Of a stretch of DNA of 64,000 bases, positions 23,317-36,100 are shown one piece after another. The DNA is from Axinella damicornis (Eukaryota > Porifera > Demospongiae > Axinellida > Axinellidae): assembly GCA_963931865.1 (NCBI GenBank), contig OZ007514.1, positions 4,876,646 to 4,940,645 of the forward strand. The letters run 5' to 3'. Both the position numbers and the translations under genes were made by a program. The first letter of the stretch is position 1, and every line of letters begins with the position of its first letter. The notes beneath the pieces are model-generated. The model worked only from the letters and a program-made list of their open reading frames with translations, made no database searches and was not told where the DNA came from.

Positions 23317-26128
23317 ATGGGAGCGACGGCGGCTTGTCTCCTTCTCTGCGTACTTTGTGCCTGTATACTTCCCGGACAGGGAGTAGGTGAGATTGTAATT
23401 GTAATCGTAGTCTGGTAAGTTATGGAGAGCCTAGGCAAGAGAAGTGAGTCGTGTCACCTGCCCCTCCCCCTTTTAGAGCAGCTACACCCCTACATGTCCT
23501 TTGGCCCTGACTTGTAAATAGCTGTTACTGAGAATTTGGACCATAGTCATAGTGGAATAATGGCGGTGTGTTATGCATGGCTACGCTATTATTGTCTGTT
23601 TTGCATGTCGTTTCTCAGTGTTGCTGCTGCTGTTTTGATGCCTGTCACGGTCTGGTATCGTCCCCAGACCCACCATGTCCCACCTTTGGGCTTCCACACA
23701 AGCCAGTGGAGGGTCTAGGAATGACCTGAAACTAGTCTATATAGTTGATGTGTGTTGTTGAAGATGATGAGGTTGCTGCTACTGCATGTTGTGTGCAGCT
23801 ACATGTGTTGAAGCATGATAGCTACAGCAACTCCTTCAAATTTACACATCTAGCAGCTCGAAGTTGTGGTTGCTTTGTTATAGCAAGGTACACTGAATGA
23901 TCCCCAAGTGTGTGACTATATGACTTGGGCTGCCAGAATTCTCACCAACAATTAGCTACTGTATATTAGCATCCAGTATTTATACAGACGCTAACCAAAT
24001 CACATGCACCCTACCCCATATAAATTACAGTATAGCATACTGGTGTTAACGTACTGTCACTAATGGAACTTGAATTCACCACTGCAGCATGAGCAACATC
24101 ACCATCTTCTTGCTGTCCTAGGTGACTGTTTAGAGCTTCCATTGCTCAAGTATGGCCTTCTGATATTTAATGGTTCCGATGTCAGTCAAAGTCAACCGGA
24201 ATACCGCCAGGGCAACACTGTGCAGTACCAGTGTGCATATGGGTATGTGCTGCACAGTGATAGCGGTGCAAGTGGGAGCTCCTCCACGACTACCTGTCAG
24301 AGTGATGGGCAGTGGTCATTGGTGAATGTCACCTGCAGGGGTAAGTGAGTAGCCTCGTTCCCAGGCCGTCTGCCGCTTCATTTTTAGTCGCATATGTGAC
24401 CTTTGAACACTTGTCAGATAAGCTGGCAGAAGCTTATCTGCCAGCTTATCTGACAAGGGTTCAAAGGTCATGTAGGAACGAGGCTAGTAAGTGAGTACAA
24501 CACAGCTCGGAGGGCTGCATGAAATGAAACAATAGGCCTGCACAGATAATGGACATGAGGTTAAATCTGGTTTGCAAGTTTTGGACTTGTCATACCAATG
24601 CACTGATTTATAGATGCTATGAATGGCTGCTTTAGATAATTGACTTGTGAGAACAGTTCTTAATATGCCTATAGGATGCCTTGATCTCCGCCAGACATGT
24701 AATTACTTTTCATTTCAGTTTTCAGGTGCAGTCCCCTTGTCGTGGAGAATGCAGTTGCCTCCTCAAACTCGTCTGAATTTGGTTCACTGGTCAATTACAC
24801 CTGCATGTCGGGATACTCACTCGACAGGGATGGTGAAGCTGTGTGCACTATGCATATGAATGGATGGATCAATGTGCCCAGGTGCCAAGGTATCAGAAAA
24901 TTATCGTAGTGATTCATGCACTCCATTAATGTTATTCAAACACCCCTTTTCCAACGAAAAGCATGAATTTTTGCATTCCAAGTACCCGTGTTGGAATTAC
25001 AATGGGCACACACAGCACTTACAACGTTCAGTTCAAATTCTGCAGGAACACAAGAAACATTTGGCTAATTGTATCTGCTGTGACCTGCCTATAGCTCAGT
25101 TGCACCAATTTAATAGGTCATTTTTGGTGCTCCAGAATGTTGAACAGAAATGGTACGTTTATCCTGCGCATGCCGCCACCACATGCATGCAGCATGCATG
25201 TGACCACCGCATGCTGCACATGTGACCACCACATGCTGTGCATGTGTCCATGCACCGCATGCTGCACGTGTCCATCTCTGTACTGCATGCATGATCACCA
25301 CCACTGCATGCATTGCTGACCATAATTATGGCTGACTACCACAATAATATTGCAGTAATCTAAATCTCTGTATACTACATCCACACATTCAGTGGTCCCA
25401 GTAGTACCAGTAGTACCAGTACTGACAACAATGGAGATAGTGATCATTGTGGCCGCTGGCTTGGGGGGCATCTCTCTCATCCTCTTTCTCCTGTTGGTGG
25501 TCCTCTGCTGCCGTATCTGCAGGCTACAGTGAGCAATACACTGTCACACATGCATGCACACTCAGTTCTCAGTGTCATCCCCCCTATGCAGTCTTGCATA
25601 TAGCCAGACCCACCAGGAAGGGAGGGTCTCATCGATCACTCTGTGCAGTCAGCATGTAGACGGCTAAGTACATGTTAACCACTACCGTTTTGATGTCACG
25701 TAACTTTACTCATGACTACCATTTTGCATCATACACAGCTCCAAGTTGAATGAAGGCAATTGGGCAGAAGATGAGATTACACTTGCTCGTTCACAGGGAG
25801 TCTTCGCTCTCTCAAACCCACTAGTCGGGGGCAAGGATGCAGAAGGTGAGTGACAGTGTGCCATGTGCAGCTATCAGAGCAGGACAGGTGGGGTACAGGT
25901 TGGGAAGTAGCACATCTCTTCATGGCTATAGAAAGCCTCGATCAGCCAATTTAGCCTTAGAGACAGTATACGCATTTCCACCTATAAATAATAGTGTAGA
26001 AAACAACTGGATTGTTATGAAGTGATGTAATCATTATTCGTCCTCCTCTCTGTTCTTCAGATGCAGCTGGAAACCCGCTCTACTTGACTCCAGATGAACT
26101 GAACGAGTTTGAACACAAAAACATCTGA
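23317..26128 (+). CDS. Single-pass membrane receptor with two Sushi (CCP) domains
   Basis: Six exons join in phase: 23317-23386, 24122-24340, 24719-24889, 25393-25528, 25739-25845 and 26061-26128, giving 256 residues. Exon 1 encodes a signal peptide (MGATAACLLLCVLCACILPG). Exon 2 and exon 3 each hold one Sushi domain, with the pattern C...YxC.YGY...C...G.W....C and N-glycosylation sites (NGS, NVT, NSS, NYT). A Val/Pro linker leads to a transmembrane helix in exon 4 (IVIIVAAGLGGISLILFLLL) followed by CCRICR, a likely palmitoylation site. The cytoplasmic tail of about 55 residues contains NPLV and NPLY, the latter an NPxY motif used for PTB-domain binding or endocytosis. Introns 1, 2, 3 and 5 are phase 1, as is usual for shuffled extracellular modules. 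Ligand and exact family are unknown; complement-control or adhesion roles are possible. Confidence 0.85.
24350..24487. mobile_element. Hairpin element inserted into the splice donor of Sushi exon 2
   Basis: Element of the TAGCCTCGTTCCCAG family with inner inverted repeats CTTATCTGCCAGCTTATCTG. The 8-bp duplication TAAGTGAG flanks it and is part of the donor GTAAGTGAG at 24341. The right copy, preceded by the element's terminal G, recreates GTAAGTGAG at 24487. Confidence 0.9.
25165..25320. repeat. Degenerate minisatellite (CCACCGCATGCTGCACATGTGA type)
   Basis: Four to five imperfect 22-25 bp units built of GCATGCTGCA and CATGTGACCACC in the intron between Sushi exon 3 and the membrane exon. 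Confidence 0.6.
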
Positions 26129-26530
26129 AACTACCAGTGAATGCATATCACACATACACACATATGCACAAGTACAGTAGCTGTTTTTCATATATTAATT
26201 TATTCTGCTAGCTACTTGAAGAAACTAATGATTATGAAAGCAAAATCCAATACAATACATGCATTGGGTTTCCCACAATCTGCATGGTGTACGTTAACTG
26301 CATGCAGGAGAATGATGAAGTGTTCTAAAAATCCAACAGTAGGCAGTGGGGGTGTGAACACAGTCACACAGACCCAGGTCATGCTCTATGATATATATAC
26401 CATTCACTGTTTCATCATGCAGAACATAGCTCTTCGCAATACCACATCTTACTTTAGCAGGGCTAAACATTATTAACTAACGAAATCCCATACAAAAATG
26501 TGTACATACAACTTTGTAGCATACTCAATC

Positions 26531-29500
26531 TCAAAGGATTTTCGCAAAGGACTTTGATCTTGATCTGGTTTGCTGGTCTCGTGGCTCAATTTCTACCGAG
26601 CGAGAGTAACATTGGTCTTCATCAAAGTTTCCAATGGATTCCAGTGCCTTGTCCAAGAACATTAGCACCTGTGCAGGAAGGGAGGGAGACATTATGAGAG
26701 TATCAATCACCTGCATGATACAAAATGTACATTCCCCATAATTATATCTGCCAGCTCCCTGCCTGAACGTTGCTGAATTGTGAGAATACCCAAGTTGATG
26801 TCGTAGTTGCACTGCATTGCTAGTTGACTTACAGCTCCATCTGGTTCCAAGTTGTATTTAGGATTCTGGAATCTTGTCAGTTCCTCAATCACTGTGGCCA
26901 GCTACACAGAAAAAAGTTTCATGCTGTGCTGAAGTATACGTTACGTAGGTAAGAGATTACACGATACAACTACAATAGCTGCACCTTGGACAGCTTGGCA
27001 AAGTTGATGTGCTCTGGGGGGTCCTTGACGAACGTTGGCATGCTGACGTCAATGGTGATCAACTGGCTCAGGAAGGGACCAATGTAGGGCACACTCGGGG
27101 AGGGAGAACTGTGGTGGCAGGTCATGAGACCAGAGTTGGGTGTAAACATTAGCAGCTACATAGCTATCACATGTACAGTACTACCCGGTATGAATGTTTT
27201 GCTGTAGTGGGACTGTTTGCTTGATCTCAAGGTACATTAACTTCATTGGAGTTCACCTGTTTTGTCTCTCTCTGTACACCCTTGATCGTTCCTCCACATT
27301 CATCAGCTTCTTGAACTCAGCGAATCGCTCCAATACCTATTTTGTGCATATAGAATAAGTGGATTTTGTATCAAAATTGCATGTGCTGGGGTCTGCTTCA
27401 AATACTGGTCTATACTAGTAGACGTCTAGCGTACACAATACAAGTGATGTGTGCTGGCACTTGGTTGTGCATATAGAATAAGCAGATTTTGTATCTGAAA
27501 GAACCAAAATTGCATGTGCTGCGGTACGTTTGAAATACTGGCCTTAATGTATACACAATACAAGTGATGTAATAATCAGACTGTGTGCTGGCACTTGTTG
27601 TACTAGTGTAAGCATTTATGTAAAGCATTGCTATAATTGCTCCAATACCTATTTTGTGCATAATTATAGAATAAGCGGATCTTGTATCGAAAGAACCAAA
27701 ATTGCATGTGCTGGGGTCTGCTTCAAATACTGGTCTATACTACGTCTAATGTACACAATACAAGATTAGTGTGATAATCAGACTGTGTACTGGCACTTGT
27801 TAATGTGAACTTATAGTGTAAGCCACTGAGTACAGTGAGGGACTGACTAGTAGACCACTAGTGCAGTGATATTTCTGCATGAGTGTAGCTAGAGTCCCTC
27901 ACACTCTGAGGCACAAGGTCCCAGGTCTTCTTCAGTCTCAGAATTGGGGTGGAACACATGGCAGATGTGAGTTGGAAGACAGTGACAAAGTTGTTCAACC
28001 GGAGACAGTGGTCTGCGACCTGGAACAGCCTCTGCACTGCATTGCACCTCTGCCGGGGGTGGTCATGTGAGAGAATCTCATTGGCTATCCAGAGGGTAAC
28101 CTGAGGTGTAGGCAGTTGGTACGTATGTGGTGAGGGGTGAGGTGGTGAAGGTGTAGGCAGTGAGTGTACGTATGTGGTGAGGGGGTGAAGGCAGTGGGTA
28201 CGTGGTGACGGGGTGAAGGTAGTGGGTATGTGGTGAGGGGGTGATCGAAGGCAGTGGGTACGTGGTGACGGGGTGAAGGCAGTGGGTATGTGGTGAGGGG
28301 GTGATCAAAGGCAGTTGGTATGTGGTGACGGGGTGTAGGCAGTGGGTACATGATGAAGGGGTGTAGGCAGTGGGTACGTGGTGAGGGGGTGATCGAAGGC
28401 AGTGGGTATGTGGTGAGGGGGTGTTGGCAGTGGGTACGTGATGAGGGGGTGAAGGCAGTGGGTATGTGGTGAGGGAGTGATCGAAGGCAGTGGGTACGTG
28501 TTGAGGGGGTGAAGGCAATTGGTAAGTGGTGAGGCAGTGGGTACGTGTTGAGGGGGTGAAGGCAATTGGTAAGTGGTGAGGCAGTGGGTACGTGTTGAGG
28601 GGGTGAAGGCAATTGGTAAGTGGTGAGGCAGTGGGTACGTGGTGAGGGGGTGAAGGCAGCGGGTACGTGGTGAGGGGGTGAAGGCAATTGGCAAGTGGTG
28701 AGGCAGTGGGTACGTGTTGAGGGGGTGAAGGCAGCGGGTACGTGGTGAGGGGGTGAAGGCAATTGGTAAGTGGTGAGGCAGTGGGTACGTGTTGAGAAGG
28801 TGAAAATAGGTACAAATAATATTATAATACCTGGTTGAAGCGGGATATGACATAGCAGATGTTTGGTGCAAGCTCTTGCCGATTCTTTTTTGTCCACTTC
28901 TGTTGAAGGAACTCACTTCAGTATAGCCATGATTCAGGTTTGGGAAATTGGATCGAGGGTGTAAGGAAGTAGAGAAGAGAAGAAATGCAGGAGTGAATTA
29001 AAGGAAGACGCATCATTGATATAATATTATACATGTTAACAAGCATGACCATCTTAACCTACACATATAACCAGCACTCTGTCTATAGCTCTACTAATAT
29101 CAACATAGGCCTGGGGGGGGGGGGGGGGGCAGGGGCCCTCAAATAATGTTAGCCCCAACTGTTATGTGCAGAGAAATGTGTCTCTTTAGCTCGAGATTCT
29201 ATCAGTTGTAACATTTGTCGCTGTACATGTGCCTGTGGTGGCCAGATGTGAGTAGCGAATCAGAAGATAGCCTATAATGCCAGGCAACCAGTCCAGTTGG
29301 ACCGTCACCACTCACCGTCCGGCTTAGGTCAGCCAGGACCTTCGACATGCATACGGAGGATGATAGTATGTCGGCTGTTGTAGCAGTTGTACCTCAATGC
29401 AATGCTGAATGCTGCGAGGGGTGTTGGACTCATTTCATCCTACTGAGCCAATTAAAATTTTGCCACGATATGCACGCCACTGATTGACATCTGCAAGTTG

Positions 29501-32500
29501 CAACACTGATTAGTAGCTTCGCTGCCTATGTATGGCCCCCCTTAATGAAGAACCAATCCTATACCTATGATCATGCAGACAAGTGCTACTAGTGTGTCAC
29601 CACTCTGATGTGGGGGGTTGAAACATTCACCGTAGCATCTGCTGCTCCTTACTATGGTTTTATCCTTGCATAGAGGTGGTGCTCCACCCAGGTCAGCTGT
29701 GCGGCTAGAGTGTCTACTGGGATGTCAGCCAGTGAGGTTGGGATTGGTTTCTGGAATCTTGGAATTTGCACCTGAGAATGAATTCATAGTTAGGCGACAC
29801 TGTAGCCAGAAATGTACGCATCATGTTTAGCTATTGTTGCAGTAAGGCCTGAGGCAACAGGTATTGGTTCCAATATCAAGCAAAAAGTATCGTTGCTAAT
29901 ATTAGACTTGAGGGTAATTACATCAGACAGTGTACCCATGCTTATGATCTGCTGCAGAACGCATGGGAACAAGTATATTCATAATGGATGATGCTTGATC
30001 TGGCACCAGCTACACTGACATTACATTTTTGAAAAACATATTATATAGAAGTGGATGGATAGCTGAAACGCTGTAAGATCACCTCTATGTTTTAATCATT
30101 CTTTGTGTGCATACCTCTGATCATATGTACACAAGCAGAGTAAGTAGAGTATTTGTAGCCTCGTTCCCAAGCGACGAAAAGCTGGGCGGGGCCTTGCCTG
30201 GGAACGAGGCTAGAGTATTTGTGCACATGGTGTGTCAGCCTATACCATGCAGTACCTACTCTGAGTTTGCTCTTTCTTATGAGTGGAATGTGTCCTCTCT
30301 GGTTGACTGTTCTGTAGGGAAGAACAGGAGGAGTTGCAGTGGAGATGGGGTATGATTAAATGTGGCAAGCTACAGTAACATCCCCAGAACATGAGCACTG
30401 ATCTGCAATGAAAACATGAAGTGTATTAGCTGCTATCATACTTTCATCACCACACACGTTTAATACAGAAGAAGAACATTCATGCATCTACTTCACTGCA
30501 TGTCAATACCAATACCAATGGTGGCCAAGTGCAGTGGGGGGATCTGGTATAAATAGGCGCTTGCATGCCTTCTCCAGGCCCTCATTAGCCACCATTTTGG
30601 TAAGCCTCTCAGAGGTAACAATAACAGCCATTGCCATCACCAAAATGTCACCTGAGGATGATATCAGCAAGCGCACATTCCTTCTCGTGAATATGCTTTT
30701 GCTGTTTGATGTTGTTGAGGTACACAACCAGCACGTGCTTCAAATTCACATCATGGTGGAAGTCCTGCAGGAAGTAAGGAGGGGGGTGCGGAAGCGTAGA
30801 GAAGAAGATACAGGGAGACGAGGAGGAGGACAATTGTTTGGGGAGAATTAAGGTTACTGTGTGATAGACGACTGACTTACCACATAGTACTTATTGACCC
30901 ACATCTTCAAGGTGTTGAAGAATCGCAGTGAGCGAGTGGACACCGTGACCTGTAGTAAACATCTGATGGCTTACATGCTACAACAATTTAGCACAATAAT
31001 TGAACCCCTCAGAACCAGAGTGGCCTAACCCAAAATCAAGTACTGGAGATTGCATGAATTGCAGTAAAAAATAATGGGGATGAGCATAGGACCGAAATTT
31101 TGAAATTCTTGAAATTTCAGCAGCTCCTGAAACACATTTTAACAGTTTAGGGGGGCTAGTTCAATGTTTGTGGATTAGACCACTCTGGTTCTGAGGGGTT
31201 CAATTTTGACTGTGATGGTACAGTGTTTAGTTTGATGCAAGAGTGTTTGATGTGTTGTTTGTTCTTAGTGTATTTGACCGTTATTCTCTGTGGATTAGAA
31301 CTGTACCGGGGGAAAAGTATACCGTATTTCCGCGATCAAACGCCGCGGCTACTATTTATTTCATCATGCGATTTACTGCGGCTACTATTCAAGGGCGGCC
31401 ACTAATCGAAGGCGGCATTTATTAAACTCAGCATAAACAAGGAAGCGAGGAAACGGATTGGAGCACCGTGTATGCACAAAGAATAAGTTTTGTTTCAGCC
31501 CTGGGCCGTGTGGTACTGTCATAATCAACCCGACAAAACAGTAGGTAAGTGTACTGCTACTTTCTAATGTCCAGATATATATAACAAACTTTACCTCCCG
31601 ACCTGTCTGTTGTAAACAGTAGGTGGTCCGCTATTTATACTATACACAGCTTCATTAGCTGATGTGTCATATGCTAGCTACCATGCAACTTGGGATGTAA
31701 AGCAGGTGGCTACTAGCCTCGGTCCCAGGCTCTCTCCTCAAAAAATGGAGAGAGCCTGGGAACGAGGCTAGGTGGCTACTGCCATCACCTCTGTTCCCTT
31801 TCGGCTATTCAACTCCCTCCTGTGCCCCTCGATCAGAGCATCCAGCACCTCATGACCATTTGTGAACATGCGGTAGGTGAGAAGGAAGGTGGCAGCGTAG
31901 TGGGGGTCAGGTGGGTTGGTGAGCTTTGCAAACAGGGTTGAGATGGAGTAGTACTGTGGCTTTGGGGGGAGGGGAGGTAGTGGTGGCGCTTTCCAAAGCA
32001 TGGAGTAGGATCGTGATCGGGGTGGAAGGCTGGTGGGGGAGTCACCTGGCCCTGGCAGCACTGAACTTCCACGTCTGGCATATACCTAGCAGGCAAATCC
32101 AGCACATGATGAAGTTCTTAGAATGCAACATAAGGCTGCCTTTGACTTCCTTGTCAGAGGGAAGCTAATTGAAGAATTTAGTGTGGCCTATTGATCCTCA
32201 CTCTGTGTGTTGGTGTATTTACTGCTGGTGGGGATGGTATCGAAAAGATAGAATTGGATCGACAGATGATTGGGGAGGGGATGGGGTCGCAGCTGTTCTC
32301 CGGTTCCACAGTACACTGACGAATGGTCTAGGGGGTAATGGAATGTAAGCTATGTCATCAAACATAGACCGGTTCAGATATCAAGTCACAGACAAGAGAC
32401 ACCATCCTCACCTCCGATATTTTCGCTAGCCAGTTGCTCTTGGTGCTCTGGGTGAGGAATATGAGGACCACCCCGCTGCGGGGACCATCAGGAGAGTACA

Positions 32501-33085
32501 CCTTCAACCCCCTGATTTCTAGTTCTGGAGGAGATAGGGAACTCTAAACCTGGTGTATGTATACCAACACATGCTCTCTTTGCATTGACCTGCATAGTCT
32601 CTTTGTGGCATTGTAATTGTCTTTGTGGCGTGTACAGTGAGAGTGAATGCCATCCCCTTCCCCTCCCCATTCCGCCTCCCCCTTCCTCATCCCCCTCAGG
32701 GGCGGATACAGGATTTGTGAAAGGGGGGGGGGGGGGGGGGGGGCACTATATATTACACGCTGCCGGTGGCTGTGCATAGAGGCGTGTAGTGATGATCAGT
32801 CCGTGTGAAGTGCGGAAAAAATTTTCGCCTTCATTTTTCAGTTATCAGGATGGGCTCTCGTGACAGTGCTTTGCACTGCAAGTTCCAGATGTATGAGGGT
32901 TGCAGGTCCCGGGGCCGCCATGTGCTTCTTTCTTGCTCAAATTTCGCTCACGAATGTAATACGTACATACACAGAGGGGTATACTAGATCGTGGTCTCGC
33001 TCCCAAGCTGTTCGGTTTCAGGCAACGCTGAGGAGGCCAGGCCAGGAGTTGCAAAGTAGCGGCAGCAAGTTAGTAAGGAGGAAAA

Positions 33086-33119
<34 letters not shown>

Positions 33120-36100
33120 ACCAGATCCGCCACTGCCCCTTCACCCCCAAGCTCCCCCTCCCCTTCACCCACCTGGGTCTCTAGCATAGGTGACCTCTCC
33201 ACTCCTGGATATCTGCTCATAAACACTAGCACCAGAGAGGGGAAACACCTGGCTCTGGCTCCTCTCCTGAAAAGGACATAGTTGTATTAGATGACCTTAA
33301 TTGGGATATGTAATTACTAATGAAGAATACTAGAAGCCATTAAGCTTCTAATAGGAAAAGGGTTAAGTAACACAATAATAATTATTGCCTATAGTGTGAG
33401 GCACATAATTGTGCACGCACAGGCATGCAGTCGTAGTCTCAGGTCGCGCTTGTATTTACATATGTATGTATGTATTTATGTATGTCTGTATGTAATGTTT
33501 TATGATCAACATACGAGTTTTTCGTATAATATATGTACTTCCTATAGCACGTGGTGCTTGTGCGGTTGTTGTGCAATGGAGGACAGAAGAGCAAGGGATA
33601 AAGCCCAGAGGTACGTACGTATATAAGGCGATTAACTGGTCAACAGTGAGATGACAGACGACGGGACAACACAAACAGAGACGACTTGCACACCAGCAAC
33701 GGAGAGACATGTTTCGCTTGTTGACCCGTGAGTTTGATAGGCAAAGGGCATCCAAGTGCCGTTCTAGAGAATTTCTTCACCAGAGGTGAGCTTTTTTGAG
33801 CAAAATAGTATGCACAGGAGACCCCAGAGTGGAGGTATACTACAATCTCAACTTCGCTTTACATAAAATTGTGTTCCGCATGAGGCACATGTGTATCCCT
33901 AGTAGTGACTTAAACTCATCACCGTCACCATTGATCACCATCAACCATCATGATATAGACCCTCTAGCAGTGTACTATACTATATTTCATGCAGTTATGC
34001 AGCAGCAGAAGTAGGCATTATATACATGGACAGCATTAATAATAAACTTTCACATCCGTTGCTATAGCAACATAAACTCCCACCAAACCAATAAACAACT
34101 ATCTGACATAGTTTTGACACTTGCCATTCAGTGGATACCAGTTGTACCTTCTTATCTGTTGGCACAACAACGAGTGCATTGGAGTAGAGGTAGCAGTGGA
34201 CAGGACGCCTCTTCATTGTGCCGGTCACCCACCTGCTGATGGCTGGCTGAAACATCTCATCTATAGGGAGAGCATTTCACACATTGCCAACACTGTACCG
34301 ATTATATACACTAACAGGACCCCGCCACCTATGGGTGGTGTATCTGAACACTGATAGAAATGTCCAACCCTCCCCCCATCAACCAGGTCCAATCCATGGT
34401 ACTATAGCTATGGCAATTGCAGATGCTCACACACAGTCGTGTCAAGTGTAAAGGGACGTGGTGAAGAATTGGGACATGGTGAACAATTTACTATTGCACA
34501 TGCTCAGAAGTGTCATGTACGCATTAAATTTATACAAATGCAAGTACACACTAATCGCATGTACTACCAGATGAGTGCACAAAGACAGAGTCTCACCTTC
34601 CAGCACCAGGTGACAGTCAGGTTCCAGCAGTATGAACCCTCTGGCCCCAACCCCTCTCACAATGCTCAACATCCTCTCCTGCTGCTCCTGCTCACTGCTC
34701 TGCTGCGTCAGATTCTGCAAGATGCACACAGACAAGCAAGTAGCAATCAACTATGGTACACAAGTACCAATCACTGGCAATATTATATCCGCTCCAATGA
34801 AGGGGTCTAACAGTTTTATGCATCAGGATTGGCTACATGTACTTGAAATAGCAAAATGCTAATAGATACATGTAACCTGTTAAACAATAATTTTGATACT
34901 ACCGTATATCTGGAAATTTTCGTTGTAAAAATATTTTCGTGGTTGCCATAAACCACGAAAATATTTTTACACGAAATTATTTTTACACAGTCAAGTCAAT
35001 CTTTTCGCGATGCTAGCTAGTTAGCTACTTCGCGAGATGGCCCTCGTTAGACAGCTACCTGCAACCGAGGGACGGTCTGAGTCTCCTTGGGAAAAGCGAG
35101 CAAACGTGACACCTTTCTCGCGGCGGTAAGTGTCTGATAATCGTTTACTGCATAGCGTACGCGGGTACCTGTATGTGGCGTTTCTAGGTTTTCATTCACG
35201 AGTTCTTGGCCAACAGCTGCTTCCCAAGGTTCCGGATAAACGCAGTAGCCTCGCAGCAAGCCCTTCGTACTACTTTTCTCTGACGTGTCAGAGAAGTTGG
35301 CGTAAAAAATTTTTCGTGGGTAACCCGATCCACGAAAATATTATGACACGAAAATTTATAACACGAAAATTTTACTACACGAAAATTTCCAGATATACGG
35401 TATAATCATAAAACTTCTACGCAAATGAAGTAACAACAGCATACGGTAAGCTATTCCAAATGATTACAGCAAGGGGGAAAATGCATCTGTGAGTCTGTGG
35501 TTGCAAGAGGGTGACATGGTGTGTATACCTTGTGCAGTAATACGTGCATGGTCAAAACACTAGGGGTGCATTAGGGAAGTCAACAAACCCGTGAATGATC
35601 TTGTAGAGATGGTTAACGTTTCCTCAAAGCTGACATAATCATACATATTGCAGCAGTCACACACGGTAGTGGAAATGCAAAGCTACCTGTTTGAGGTCTT
35701 GCAGTGCCTCCAGAGCAGAGCCGAGTGGCTTGTAGTCCATATGTTCCTCACACGTGTGCTGCAGGACCTCCTCGATGAACGCTAGGTAGATGTCAAGCTG
35801 CACATGCATCACAAATAGTACAGCGGTCAGTACTCATGATCATACCCAGGCTTGTGGGGAACAAGATTAACTAGTGCATACGTGGTTGACCACGCAGAGA
35901 TGCCTCGCGGGAAGCTTTGATACAATTTGGCAGTTGCAGAACATAACCACGAGTGATAGCTAGCTAGCGAGTCTCTGTGAACGGCGAATGTCAACTTCAT
36001 TCTGCCTGCCAAGTCTCTTGCGGTCAGCCGCTCTGGCAGTCTCCCTCCTTGCCTCATCAGTTCTCCCTCAATGTCGCTGCACTCTTTGCCTGGTCAATCG

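Noticed and set aside
28078..28916. Long minus-strand open frames rich in Pro, His, Thr and Leu
   Set aside because: They are translations of the intronic minisatellite in several frames, with no independent coding signal.
30503..30640. Possible extra RasGRF exon (frame reading TSERLTKMVANEGLEKACKRL)
   Set aside because: No usable donor at its end. The exon 30311-30260 with good acceptor restores phase between its neighbours without it.
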